Source of the DNA: Spirochaetota bacterium
GTDB lineage: Bacteria; Spirochaetota; Brachyspiria; Brachyspirales; JACRPF01
Direction of reading: 5' to 3'
Assembly: GCA_016214035.1 (NCBI GenBank)
Contig: JACRPF010000013.1
Location: forward strand, 62,001-126,000
Length of the DNA: 64,000 nucleotides
Below are positions 26,560-34,645 of this stretch, in pieces (within the stretch, counting starts at the first letter, position 1; every line of letters begins with the position of its first letter). The notes under the pieces were generated by a model. That model saw only the letters and a list, made by a program, of their open reading frames with translations. It did no database searches and was not told the origin of the DNA. The translations under genes were made by a program, and so were the position numbers.

Positions 26560-27882
26560 ATGAAAGAACCGCAACGAACGATTACGTATGCATTGCTCAC
26601 GGCGTATATTTTTATCGCCGTACTTTTCAGCGCCGCAATCGACACTGCTCAGTATCAGCGCGGCCTTGCGGCGCGGGATGCCGCCGGCGACTACACCAAC
26701 TATTGCATTCTCATCGTGCAGCGTATTGCAGCAGACCCCGCATATGCGCCCGACGCCGATCTCCAGCGCATACTCGACGCGGCGCGTGCCCCGGTGATAT
26801 CGCTGGTGTTCCACGACGCGATATCCCGTGTTGAATCCGGAAGCCCGGTGAATAAGGATGAGACAGCGCGTATTCTGCTTACGCTCTACCGGACGTTGTA
26901 TCAATCGCTTGCCGATACGCAGCACATGCCGCTCGCGTATACCGCCGGTGCGCGTTTCATGAAAAGCCCGGTGTTTGACGAGCATATCCTGGCGTCGCGG
27001 ATTGCGTATTTTTTCAATCAGCGGTTCTATCGCGAATATCTGTCGCTTTTTGCTTCGCTGAAAGACGAGACGCTGCTCTCCATGGAATACCGCCGTGCGG
27101 CGAAGGCATCCATGATCACGGGTGCGAACACGCGGGCTGTCGAGCTTTTTTTCCGGGCCTATACCAATGAACGGGTGATGCCGCAGGATGTGCTGTTCGA
27201 TGTCGGCGTGCTTCGGATACGTACCGGCAATTACAAAAAAAGTCTCGAGACGTTGTCGCACATCAGAGACCGGTCTCCGTCAGCAGTTGTTCACTACTAT
27301 GAAGGTATTGCGGGGATGATGAACGGCACGATGAATGCTGCAAAGTTTCTGACATCCGGGAACATATACGCGCCGATGCTTGCGGGGCACGCGGCTTTCA
27401 TCGCGCATGATTTTTCAAATGCCGCGCGCTATTACGAGCAGAGTGCTGCCGTCACCATGCCGCAGGCGCTGCATGTCGCAGCGCTCCGCCAGCTTGATAT
27501 GCTTTCTGATAACGGAACGGATGATGCCGCGCTCGCAGCGTTCATCCCGCTTTTTTCGGCCGCACTCTGCGAGAACGACGCAGCCGCCGTGGATGCGGTT
27601 ATTGCGCTTCTGCCGAACAACGGGGTGCCGATGCGTATGCGGCTCCTTGCAGCGACCATGTATCTTCAGACACTCGGCCCGCCGGCATTGAAAACGGCGC
27701 TGACACGCGTCACGGCTCTTGCGCCGACTGACGCATACTGCAAGAACGTGCGGCTGTATCTTCTCGGCAGGCTGATGCTTTCTGACGGGAATGCCGCCGG
27801 CAGGAAAATGCTTGAGGAATATCTCATGAATGAGCCGAACGGACTTTTCGCGTTCGAGATACGCGCACTTCTGAAAAATTGA
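26560..27882 (+). CDS. Membrane-anchored helical-repeat (TPR-like) protein
   Basis: A 440-residue protein with an N-terminal membrane anchor (ALLTAYIFIAVLFSAAI, residues 11-27). The remainder is almost wholly alpha-helical, with TPR-like stretches (ANTRAVELFFRAYTNE, DFSNAARYYEQSA). No enzymatic motif is seen. It probably sits on the outer face of the inner membrane as a scaffold. It is followed by a GT2 gene with its own promoter, so a functional link is uncertain. Function not recognised. Confidence 0.7.
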   Translation: MKEPQRTITYALLTAYIFIAVLFSAAIDTAQYQRGLAARDAAGDYTNYCILIVQRIAADPAYAPDADLQRILDAARAPVISLVFHDAISRVESGSPVNKDETARILLTLYRTLYQSLADTQHMPLAYTAGARFMKSPVFDEHILASRIAYFFNQRFYREYLSLFASLKDETLLSMEYRRAAKASMITGANTRAVELFFRAYTNERVMPQDVLFDVGVLRIRTGNYKKSLETLSHIRDRSPSAVVHYYEGIAGMMNGTMNAAKFLTSGNIYAPMLAGHAAFIAHDFSNAARYYEQSAAVTMPQALHVAALRQLDMLSDNGTDDAALAAFIPLFSAALCENDAAAVDAVIALLPNNGVPMRMRLLAATMYLQTLGPPALKTALTRVTALAPTDAYCKNVRLYLLGRLMLSDGNAAGRKMLEEYLMNEPNGLFAFEIRALLKN

Positions 27883-27907
27883 CATTTATTTTGCATGCTG
27901 ATATATT
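27879..27907 (+). promoter_or_regulatory. Promoter of the GT2 gene
   Basis: TTGACA (27879-27884), overlapping the previous stop, and TATATT (27902-27907) with a 17-bp spacer. An AAGGA site follows before ATG 27934. Confidence 0.7.
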
Positions 27908-27933
27908 TGCGTTAGAAAAAGCAAGGAACAATA

Positions 27934-28629
27934 ATGACACTCTCCATCGTAATACCGGTATTCAATGAAGCCGCTTCCATCGAAGCGCTTGTGGAACATG
28001 TACGGAAAGTTCCGCTGTCCATACAGAAAGAGATAATCATCGTCGACGACTGTTCGACCGACGGCACGCGCGACATCATTGATGAGAAGATAAAAAAGAA
28101 AGTGGCCAAGGTATTATACCACCACAAAAACCAGGGCAAGGGCGCCGCGCTTCGCGACGGTTTTGCGGCCGCAACGGGAGATATCATCATCGTGCAGGAC
28201 GCGGACATGGAATATGATCCGAACGAGTATGAAAAAGTGATCGCCCCCATTCTCGCGGGTAAAGCGGATGTGGTATACGGTTCGCGCTTCATGGGCGGCG
28301 AACCTCATCGCGTGCTTTATTTCTGGCACTCCGTGGGCAACAGAATGCTTACGACGATATCGAATATGTTTTCAAACCTCAACCTCACCGATATGGAGAC
28401 CTGCTATAAAGCGTTCCGCCGCGAGGTCATTCAGAAAATAAAAATAGAAGAAAACCGGTTCGGGATAGAACCCGAGATTACCGCAAAAGTTTCCAAGATG
28501 CATGTGCGCATCTATGAGGTTGGAATATCCTACAGTGGACGCACCTATGAGGAAGGCAAAAAGATCGGCCTGAAAGACGCGTTCCGTGCGCTTTTCTGCA
28601 TCATCCGTTACAGTCTGTTCTCGAAATAA
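27934..28629 (+). CDS. GT2 glycosyltransferase (polyprenyl-phosphate type)
   Basis: A 231-residue GT-A enzyme. [20 protein letters not shown] opens the nucleotide-sugar site, [11 protein letters not shown] and the metal-binding DAD in [10 protein letters not shown] follow, and it closes with [11 protein letters not shown]. It resembles dolichol/undecaprenyl-phosphate mannosyl- or glucosyltransferases (DPM1-like without the membrane domain). It likely loads a lipid-carrier sugar for envelope glycan assembly. It ends four bases from the convergent cysS. Confidence 0.9.
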   Translation: MTLSIVIPVFNEAASIEALVEHVRKVPLSIQKEIIIVDDCSTDGTRDIIDEKIKKKVAKVLYHHKNQGKGAALRDGFAAATGDIIIVQDADMEYDPNEYEKVIAPILAGKADVVYGSRFMGGEPHRVLYFWHSVGNRMLTTISNMFSNLNLTDMETCYKAFRREVIQKIKIEENRFGIEPEITAKVSKMHVRIYEVGISYSGRTYEEGKKIGLKDAFRALFCIIRYSLFSK

Positions 28630-28632
28630 ATA

Positions 28633-30036
28633 CTATCCGCCGATCTTTTTCCAGGTAACGCCGGCCGGCGTATCCATGATTTCAATGCCCATGGCTTTGA
28701 GCTTGTCGCGGATCTCATCCGATTTTTTATAATCTTTCGCCTTTCGCGCGGCGGTGCGGTCTGCGATGAGCCGTTCAACATCCTCGGCGAGCGATGCACC
28801 AGCATCGAAGGTGAAGCAGCCGATGACGCTGTCGACTTCCTTCAGGAACGCGAGAATCTCGTCGGCAAGCAAGCGGTCGATGCTGCTGAACGCATGGTTC
28901 GTCTCGCGGATGAAATCAAACAGCACGCCGAGAGAACCCGCGATATTAAGATCATTGAACAGATGTTGGCGGAAAGCGGAGCGTGCCGTGGCAAGCTTTT
29001 CGCGTACTGCCGCGTCACCCGTAGCTGCCGACGGGGTTTTGAGACGGAATATAAGATCGTTCACCCGTTCGATGGCCTTCGACGCCTGCGTGATGCCGTC
29101 GATGGTGAAGTTCAGCTGCTTGCGGTAATGCGAGGAGAGCAGCAGATACCGTATCGCGAGCGGGTCATATCCCTTCGCGGTGAGATCGCGGAGCGTGAAG
29201 AAATTCCCCTTCGACTTCGACATCTTCTCGCCGTCGACGATGAGGTGCTCGTTGTGCAGCCAGTAGTTGACGAATTTTCCGCCGAACGCGCACTCGCTCT
29301 GCGCAAGTTCGTTCTCGTGGTGCGGGAATTTATTATCCACGCCGCCGGTGTGAATATCAAAGTGGGTGCCGAGATACTTGCTCGACATCGCCGAACATTC
29401 GATATGCCAGCCCGGACGACCCTTGCCGAGTTCAGTCTCCCAGAACACGTCGCCGTCGTCGGGCGTGTAACCTTTCCAGAGCGCGAAGTCGGCTGCATTT
29501 TCCTTTTCATATTCGTCATTCGCCACGCGTCCGCTTTTACCGGCGATGAGCTTGTTCTCGGCGAGGTTCGCGAGCGCGCCGTAGCTTGTAAAGGTGTCGA
29601 TGCGGAAATAGATCGACCCGTCGGCCTCGTAGGTGTGTCCTTTGTCGCGGAGCTTTTTGATGATATCCACCATCTCGCTGATATGGTCGGTAGCAGCCGG
29701 GTATTTGAACGCCTTTTTTATCCGGAGCGTTTCCATGTCCTCGAAGAACATCTGCTTGTATTTCGCCGTGTATTCGGCAAGCGGCATGTTCGCGGCCTTC
29801 GCGCCTCTGATGGTCTTGTCGTCCACGTCCGTGAGATTCATCACGAGTTTCACGTTGTAGCCGGCAAGCATGAGCGTACGGTGGAGGAGATCGCTTACCA
29901 CATACGCGCGGAAATTGCCGATGTGCGCCGGATTATACACCGTGGGTCCGCAGGAATACACTTTCACTTCCTTCGGATCGATCGGGATGAATTCTTCCTC
30001 GCGGCGTGTCAGTGAGTTATGGAATGTAAGTTTCAT
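28633..30036 (-). CDS. cysS: Cysteinyl-tRNA synthetase
   Basis: 467 residues of a class I synthetase charging tRNA-Cys. The HIGH-type motif is HIGN in GPTVYNPAHIGNFRAY and the KMSKS loop is KMSKSKGNF. Zn-site residues include the Cys in YSCGPTVY. Start MKLTFHNSL at 30036 matches the family; longer frames run into the upstream gene. It begins five bases after the stop of the GH130 gene and probably shares its transcript, an odd pairing of a housekeeping and a catabolic gene. Confidence 0.97.
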   Translation of the reverse strand: MKLTFHNSLTRREEEFIPIDPKEVKVYSCGPTVYNPAHIGNFRAYVVSDLLHRTLMLAGYNVKLVMNLTDVDDKTIRGAKAANMPLAEYTAKYKQMFFEDMETLRIKKAFKYPAATDHISEMVDIIKKLRDKGHTYEADGSIYFRIDTFTSYGALANLAENKLIAGKSGRVANDEYEKENAADFALWKGYTPDDGDVFWETELGKGRPGWHIECSAMSSKYLGTHFDIHTGGVDNKFPHHENELAQSECAFGGKFVNYWLHNEHLIVDGEKMSKSKGNFFTLRDLTAKGYDPLAIRYLLLSSHYRKQLNFTIDGITQASKAIERVNDLIFRLKTPSAATGDAAVREKLATARSAFRQHLFNDLNIAGSLGVLFDFIRETNHAFSSIDRLLADEILAFLKEVDSVIGCFTFDAGASLAEDVERLIADRTAARKAKDYKKSDEIRDKLKAMGIEIMDTPAGVTWKKIGG

Positions 30037-30041
30037 GGATA

Positions 30042-31055
30042 TCAGCGGGCCTCGGTGCAGAGTTTTATAAGGTCGTCGACATGGGCGGTTGCAAGACACT
30101 CAACGGTGTCGGCAGCGCCGTAGTATATCTTTACTTCACCGTCGGGTTCGAGCACCATGCCGCCGGGGAAAATGACGTCATTGCGGTAACCGCCCGATGC
30201 TTCATACGGAGCTTCCGGCGCGATGAGCGGTTCTTTACTCATGCCTACTATTTTCGATGGGTCATTGAGATCGAGGAGCATGATGCCGCCGGTATAGCGT
30301 TTCGTCCACTTGGGTTCCCAGCCGTTTTTGCCGCGCGTTGCGTCGTCACGGTCAACGGCATGAAACGTGGTGAGCCAGCCCTTCTTTGTCTTTATCGGCG
30401 GTGCCGCCGGACCGATTTTGTCGTTCGCGTACGGTACGTCCTCGACGCCGAGCACGAGATGCGAGTCGCCCCAGTATTTCATGTCGGGGGAAGCAGACAT
30501 CCATATATCGAATCTGTCCTTGCCGCCGCGGCTGTATACCGGGAACGGTCGTTCAAGGCGCATATATCTGCCGCCAATCTTTTCGGGGAAGAGCACCATG
30601 TTGCGGTTGTCCGGTACGGTGAGATGGAGTACGTCGAACTTCTTGAAGTCATCGGTCACCGCGATGCCGCCGCGGAGGCCGTGGTTCGTATCAACGGCGA
30701 AACACATGTACACGCGCCCGTCAATGACGGTGAGCCGCGGATCATATGAACGGCGTATCTCTCCGTCGGGACTGGAGAGATCGAAACAGGGTTTCGGTTC
30801 TACTTTCCATTTTTTTCCGTCGTCGCTGAATGCAAGACCGATGTTCGTTTTGAGTTCCCACGGTTTCTTCGTGCCCGCATCAACCTCAGCCTGCGTATTG
30901 CCGTAATCGTTGCGGAACACCATGACATATTTTCCCTGATATTTCGTTATTCCCGCGTTGAACACAAGCGTTGCCGGATACGGAACGTCCTTGTCGCACA
31001 GTACGGGATTGTTCGCATAGCGTTTGATCACGCTGCTTGAGGTAAGTTTTGACAT
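30042..31055 (-). CDS. GH130 family glycoside phosphorylase
   Basis: A 337-residue five-bladed beta-propeller of GH130. Landmarks are NPVL near the start, the catalytic Asp region RRSYDPRLTVIDGRVYM, ERPFP, and the late HAVD and YYGAADT. Family members phosphorolyse or hydrolyse beta-mannosides and related linkages; DPRLT fits the phosphorylase type. Cytoplasmic (no signal peptide). A mannose-6-phosphate isomerase-like gene lies just upstream, consistent with mannoside use. Start has AGGAG. Confidence 0.88.
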   Translation of the reverse strand: MSKLTSSSVIKRYANNPVLCDKDVPYPATLVFNAGITKYQGKYVMVFRNDYGNTQAEVDAGTKKPWELKTNIGLAFSDDGKKWKVEPKPCFDLSSPDGEIRRSYDPRLTVIDGRVYMCFAVDTNHGLRGGIAVTDDFKKFDVLHLTVPDNRNMVLFPEKIGGRYMRLERPFPVYSRGGKDRFDIWMSASPDMKYWGDSHLVLGVEDVPYANDKIGPAAPPIKTKKGWLTTFHAVDRDDATRGKNGWEPKWTKRYTGGIMLLDLNDPSKIVGMSKEPLIAPEAPYEASGGYRNDVIFPGGMVLEPDGEVKIYYGAADTVECLATAHVDDLIKLCTEAR

Positions 31056-31094
31056 ACGGACTCCTGAAAACGTAGATGATATTCAATCGCAGGC

Positions 31095-31122
31095 AGTGTA
31101 ATGCATTCCTGTGAATTTTCAA
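31095..31122 (-). promoter_or_regulatory. Promoter of the GH130-cysS transcript
   Basis: On the minus strand, TTGAAA (31117-31122) and TACACT (31095-31100) with a 16-bp spacer, about 40 bases before the GH130 start. Confidence 0.55.
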
Positions 31123-31168
31123 GCAATGCGGGTTTTATCGATAAAAGGAGGCAAGGCGATGAGCACAA

Positions 31169-32269
31169 TCACTGTGCCGGTGGTGTAGCGATAAATACGG
31201 AAAGCGGCGAACCGTTGGCGGTGATTGAAAGCGAGCCCGCCGCAAACGGAAGGATGAAAGCGTCGCCTTTTTTGCACCATATCGACCGTGAGGTATCGAG
31301 ATATCCTTCGCCTTCCAGTATGATTGCAACAGCGAAACTGTTCAGCGTATATTCCATGTTGTGCGTTGTCGTAATAATATTGATACCGAAGAACTCGCGC
31401 CAGCTGCCGGCAAGCAGATCAACAGCACCTTCAACCGGGGCGTGGTGCGATGCAAGATTGCGGAGCAGTACGCCGCCTCTCTGACCGTCGAAGTCGAAAC
31501 TTTCGAACATGCGGTTGTCGCCGAGGCCCATGTGTACCTGCGCGGGCGTAAGGTCCCAGCATGGTCCTTTTTTATCAAGCTGGAAAACGAAATCGGTCGG
31601 CTCCTGCACTTCAATGCAGAACACGCCGCCGCCGATGGCATGCGGGACTTTTCCGGGAATGACGAAGAAATCATGCTCGCGTACATATACCTTATTGAGC
31701 ATCGAAAACATGCCGTTCACGTTCTGTTCGTCGTAGTGTCTCCGGAACAGCGTTTTATCGGCACGTTCATTGAAGCCGAGATATACATGCGGCGCATCGC
31801 CGTCGACCGTACGTCCGCCTGCGATATACCAAGTCTCCGTTTTGCCATATGACGAGTTGAGGTATTGTTTCGAGAATGCGCTGTCAGGATGCGACTGAAT
31901 CGGCAGACGGGTGAGCGAATCGAGTTCTTTCACGAGAATGCCGGTACGGTCGCCGATACGACTACGGTGTTCCGGCCCGAGCATGGCATCCGGATAATCG
32001 CGTATGAGTGATGCGATGCTGTACAAAGTCCCGTCGATAATGACCGATGCGATACCTTCATCGGGACGTTCGCCGCCGAGTGCCACGGTGTCCGATCCTA
32101 TCCAGTTCTCGGGATAGTAACCGTCCACGCTCGCTGATTTTCCGAGAAAGCAGTCGATGAGCGCGCCGCCGGTGTAGATGCGTGAGACGCGATTCTCGGT
32201 GAGCTGTAGCGGCATTGAGAGGACAAGGGGCTTCAGCCCCTTGTGCATTATAATTTTGTCCTCACTCAT
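31169..32269 (-). CDS. Class I mannose-6-phosphate isomerase-like protein
   Basis: A cupin-fold protein, 366 residues if started at 32269. The family motifs QSHPD, GKTETWYI and VPHAIGGGVFCIEVQ supply the Zn2+ ligands and active site. It should interconvert a ketose and an aldose 6-phosphate. It is the last gene of the radical-enzyme operon and overlaps the kinase gene by eight bases. The start is uncertain: ATG 32248 (MHKGLK) follows a GAGG site and is plausible, and homologues usually begin near MPLQLTENRV. A strong hairpin lies in this disputed N-terminal stretch. Confidence 0.85.
   Translation of the reverse strand: MSEDKIIMHKGLKPLVLSMPLQLTENRVSRIYTGGALIDCFLGKSASVDGYYPENWIGSDTVALGGERPDEGIASVIIDGTLYSIASLIRDYPDAMLGPEHRSRIGDRTGILVKELDSLTRLPIQSHPDSAFSKQYLNSSYGKTETWYIAGGRTVDGDAPHVYLGFNERADKTLFRRHYDEQNVNGMFSMLNKVYVREHDFFVIPGKVPHAIGGGVFCIEVQEPTDFVFQLDKKGPCWDLTPAQVHMGLGDNRMFESFDFDGQRGGVLLRNLASHHAPVEGAVDLLAGSWREFFGINIITTTHNMEYTLNSFAVAIILEGEGYLDTSRSIWCKKGDAFILPFAAGSLSITANGSPLSVFIATPPAQ
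32223..32244 (-). repeat. Hairpin at the 5' end of the PMI-like gene
   Basis: Perfect arms ACAAGGGGC/GCCCCTTGT around a 4-base loop. It resembles the hairpin at 108-127 (both CAAGGG...CCCTTG) with paired base changes inside the stem. It may lie in the intercistronic leader if PMI translation starts downstream. Confidence 0.6.
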
Positions 32270-33608
32270 ATCGTATCAGCTTTCCAATAGTTGCAAAATC
32301 TCCATGCCCCGTACCCACAGCAGCCGCCATCGCCGCGCCGACTGCCGCCTCCTCCACATGAGCGGGAAACCGCATCGCATAACCGAAACGCTTTTCAACG
32401 ATATGTTTGAGCAGTTGGTTCTTTCTCAGTCCGTTGCCGGAACCGGTAAGCGATTGCACGCGCGTTCGTACCCGCGCCGGGATGGCCCGATACATGTCTG
32501 CCAATTCGTTCACCATGCCGTCGAGAAATCCGGCGATCAGATGTTCCGGCGTCAGATTGTCCATGGACATATTGCTGATGCCGCCGCGCCGGGCGGGGTC
32601 TGTCCTCGTTCCCGCAAATCGTGTGTCAACGGCAAGTCTGTCGGTAAGCGAGTCGTAATCGATGTCGTTCATCGCCGCATAAATATCCGGCGGCTGCTGC
32701 ACACCGAAGCATGCGATTGTCTTTCTGAAAAAACGCTCAAGCAGCGCATATGATTTTCCGCCGCAGAGCGACGCGCCGACGAAAAGATAGCCGCCGCCGG
32801 GAAACGGCCGTGTGTCGAGTCCGTCAATGGCCGCGAACTTTTCCGTGAACGCCGAGACCTGCGCGCCGGTACCGAAATTTACCAGCGCAGTACGCTCGAT
32901 ATTCCGTACTGAACCGAGGAAACTCGCCTGATTGTCACCGAGTGCGGTGACAACGGGAATGCCGTGCCAGTGACCTGCGATGGAAGCCGACGGGACGACA
33001 TCGGGCAGCATCGTCGTGTCAATGCCCGATTGCGCCAATGCCTTTGTATCGAAGCAGCGTTTCCGAAGATCGAATACGCCGAAACTTGCCGCATTCGTTG
33101 CGTCGATTTTCGGCGAACGGTTTCCGGTAAGTTTCATGACGATATAATCCATTATGGTGCAGAACGACACTGTGCATGCAGGTACGATATTATTTTTCAG
33201 ATTGTAAAAGTGTGTCGCCAATCCGAAGCCCGGTGCGACAGGATATCCGGTGATCCGCGAAAATCGTTCCGCGTACGTGCCGTACCGGTGCGGCAGTCCG
33301 GCACGGGTGTCCTGCCATGTATAGAGCGGACTAACCACATCACCGTTGTCATCGACGTACACGATGCCGTGCATCTGACCGGTAACGCCGATACCGGCTA
33401 TCCCGGAATGCTTTGCTGTAAGTCCGGTAATGATACGCCGTGCCGCTGCAAGTATCTTCGCAGTATCCTGGATGCGTTCCCACGAATTCGATGTGCGTAT
33501 GAATGATCGGTTCTGCTGTGTAACAGCGGTGACGATACGCCGACTCGCGGTGTCCAGTACCGCTCCGCAGACTGACGTTGTGCCTATGTCGATGCCGATG
33601 TATTTCAT
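32262..33608 (-). CDS. FGGY-family carbohydrate kinase, sedoheptulokinase-like
   Basis: 448 residues of the FGGY kinase fold. The N-terminal phosphate loop GIDIGTTSV, GVTGQMHGIVY, TWQDTRAG and ALGDNQASFLG match sedoheptulokinases; LTGSGNGLRKNQL is the C-terminal ATP loop. It should phosphorylate a ketose or polyol. It overlaps the regulator upstream by four bases and the PMI-like gene downstream by eight, so the genes are translated as a coupled set. The start at 33608 matches the family N-terminus. The real substrate in this operon is unknown. Confidence 0.87.
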   Translation of the reverse strand: MKYIGIDIGTTSVCGAVLDTASRRIVTAVTQQNRSFIRTSNSWERIQDTAKILAAARRIITGLTAKHSGIAGIGVTGQMHGIVYVDDNGDVVSPLYTWQDTRAGLPHRYGTYAERFSRITGYPVAPGFGLATHFYNLKNNIVPACTVSFCTIMDYIVMKLTGNRSPKIDATNAASFGVFDLRKRCFDTKALAQSGIDTTMLPDVVPSASIAGHWHGIPVVTALGDNQASFLGSVRNIERTALVNFGTGAQVSAFTEKFAAIDGLDTRPFPGGGYLFVGASLCGGKSYALLERFFRKTIACFGVQQPPDIYAAMNDIDYDSLTDRLAVDTRFAGTRTDPARRGGISNMSMDNLTPEHLIAGFLDGMVNELADMYRAIPARVRTRVQSLTGSGNGLRKNQLLKHIVEKRFGYAMRFPAHVEEAAVGAAMAAAVGTGHGDFATIGKLIRYE

Positions 33609-34645
33609 GTTTTCCCCGGTGTCCGTGTCAGTACGTTGCCTTTTCGATAGATAACATCTGCTTTCCATTCATCCGCCTTCGAATTCTGTTGCATCAGCCG
33701 TTCATAGACCGTCATCGCGAGCGCTTCCATAGGCTGCTCATACACGGTAAGTCCGAGCGCTTCCGCACCGGGAAGGTCGTCAATGCAGACAACATCAATT
33801 GCCGACTTTTTTTCAATACAGTGGCGCTTCAGCGCAATGCCGATAACACCGTTGCCGCAGATGACGGCGTCGGTTTTTGACGGCAGCTCATTGAAAAGTT
33901 TTGCTGCAGCGGCATCGATATCACGCTCTCTGTTCCACGGCAGACGGAACACCGTTGTACCGGTGCGCATGAACGCCGCTTCACGTTCGGTATTGCTTGA
34001 GATGACGCTGTTTTCCCAGCCGATATATGCGATATTCCCGGCGCCGTTCCCGGTAAGATACGCAGTGAGTGCGGTTATCGCGTGCGTATTATCAACGCTC
34101 ACGCAATCCACGGCGGCAGATCTCATCACCCGGTCGAACAGCACCATGTTCATGCCGAGCCCCCGGAGACGCGTCAGCGCTTCGGAGTCAATCGTCTCGT
34201 CGTACGGCCAGATCACCGCATTGCGTATGCCGCGCTCGTAACAGCGGAAAAGATCTTCCGTGACAGGATGTTTACCCGCGGCTTTGAATACCACGAGCGC
34301 GTCATGCTGTTCGGCCGCCGCTTCGAACGTTCTCAGGAACGACGCGAAGAACGGGCTTTCCGAAGGAGCAAGCACTGCAATCAGGCTTTGATCGCACGCA
34401 TTCCCCCGGGAGTGCAGCGTAACCCGCGTCCCGTGACCCTGCCGCCGTGTTACGATGCCGTCATGCTCCAGTGCGGCAAGCGCGCTCCGTACGGTGACTC
34501 TGCTCATCTGATATTTTTCCGCAAGGTCGCGTTCCGTGGGAATGAGATCGCCGTCGCGGTACATACCATCGAATATCTTCCGTACAAGAATGGCGCGGAG
34601 CTTTATATGCAGGCGCTCGTCGGATTTTATTTTTTGTGTTTTCAT
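33605..34645 (-). CDS. GntR/LacI hybrid transcriptional regulator
   Basis: A 346-residue AraR-like regulator. A GntR winged-helix domain fills residues 10-80 (LIPTERDLAEKYQMSRVTVR). A LacI-type sugar-binding sensor follows from about 85 to 335 (LIAVLAPSESPFF, VDCVSVDNTHAITALTAYL). It presumably binds a sugar or sugar phosphate. The gene lies inside the operon it likely controls; the 21-bp palindrome at 37894-37914 over the operon promoter is the obvious candidate operator. It overlaps both neighbours by four bases. Confidence 0.9.
   Translation of the reverse strand: MKTQKIKSDERLHIKLRAILVRKIFDGMYRDGDLIPTERDLAEKYQMSRVTVRSALAALEHDGIVTRRQGHGTRVTLHSRGNACDQSLIAVLAPSESPFFASFLRTFEAAAEQHDALVVFKAAGKHPVTEDLFRCYERGIRNAVIWPYDETIDSEALTRLRGLGMNMVLFDRVMRSAAVDCVSVDNTHAITALTAYLTGNGAGNIAYIGWENSVISSNTEREAAFMRTGTTVFRLPWNRERDIDAAAAKLFNELPSKTDAVICGNGVIGIALKRHCIEKKSAIDVVCIDDLPGAEALGLTVYEQPMEALAMTVYERLMQQNSKADEWKADVIYRKGNVLTRTPGKT

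Noticed and set aside
26242-26560. Histidine attenuator for hisG
   Set aside because: hisG has its own promoter giving a 21-base leader, and no His-rich leader frame is present on the minus strand.
26362-27261. Long minus-strand frame opposite the helical-repeat gene
   Set aside because: It lies antisense to a better-supported gene, has no ribosome site and shows shadow-like composition rich in Arg and His.
28107-28130. GGTAT-T-ATACC dyad similar to the operator at 37894
   Set aside because: It lies inside the GT2 coding sequence, has shorter arms and a different centre; probably chance.
28894-30015. Long plus-strand frame (373 codons) opposite cysS
   Set aside because: Fully antisense to an unmistakable cysteinyl-tRNA synthetase; a by-product of GC-rich codon use.
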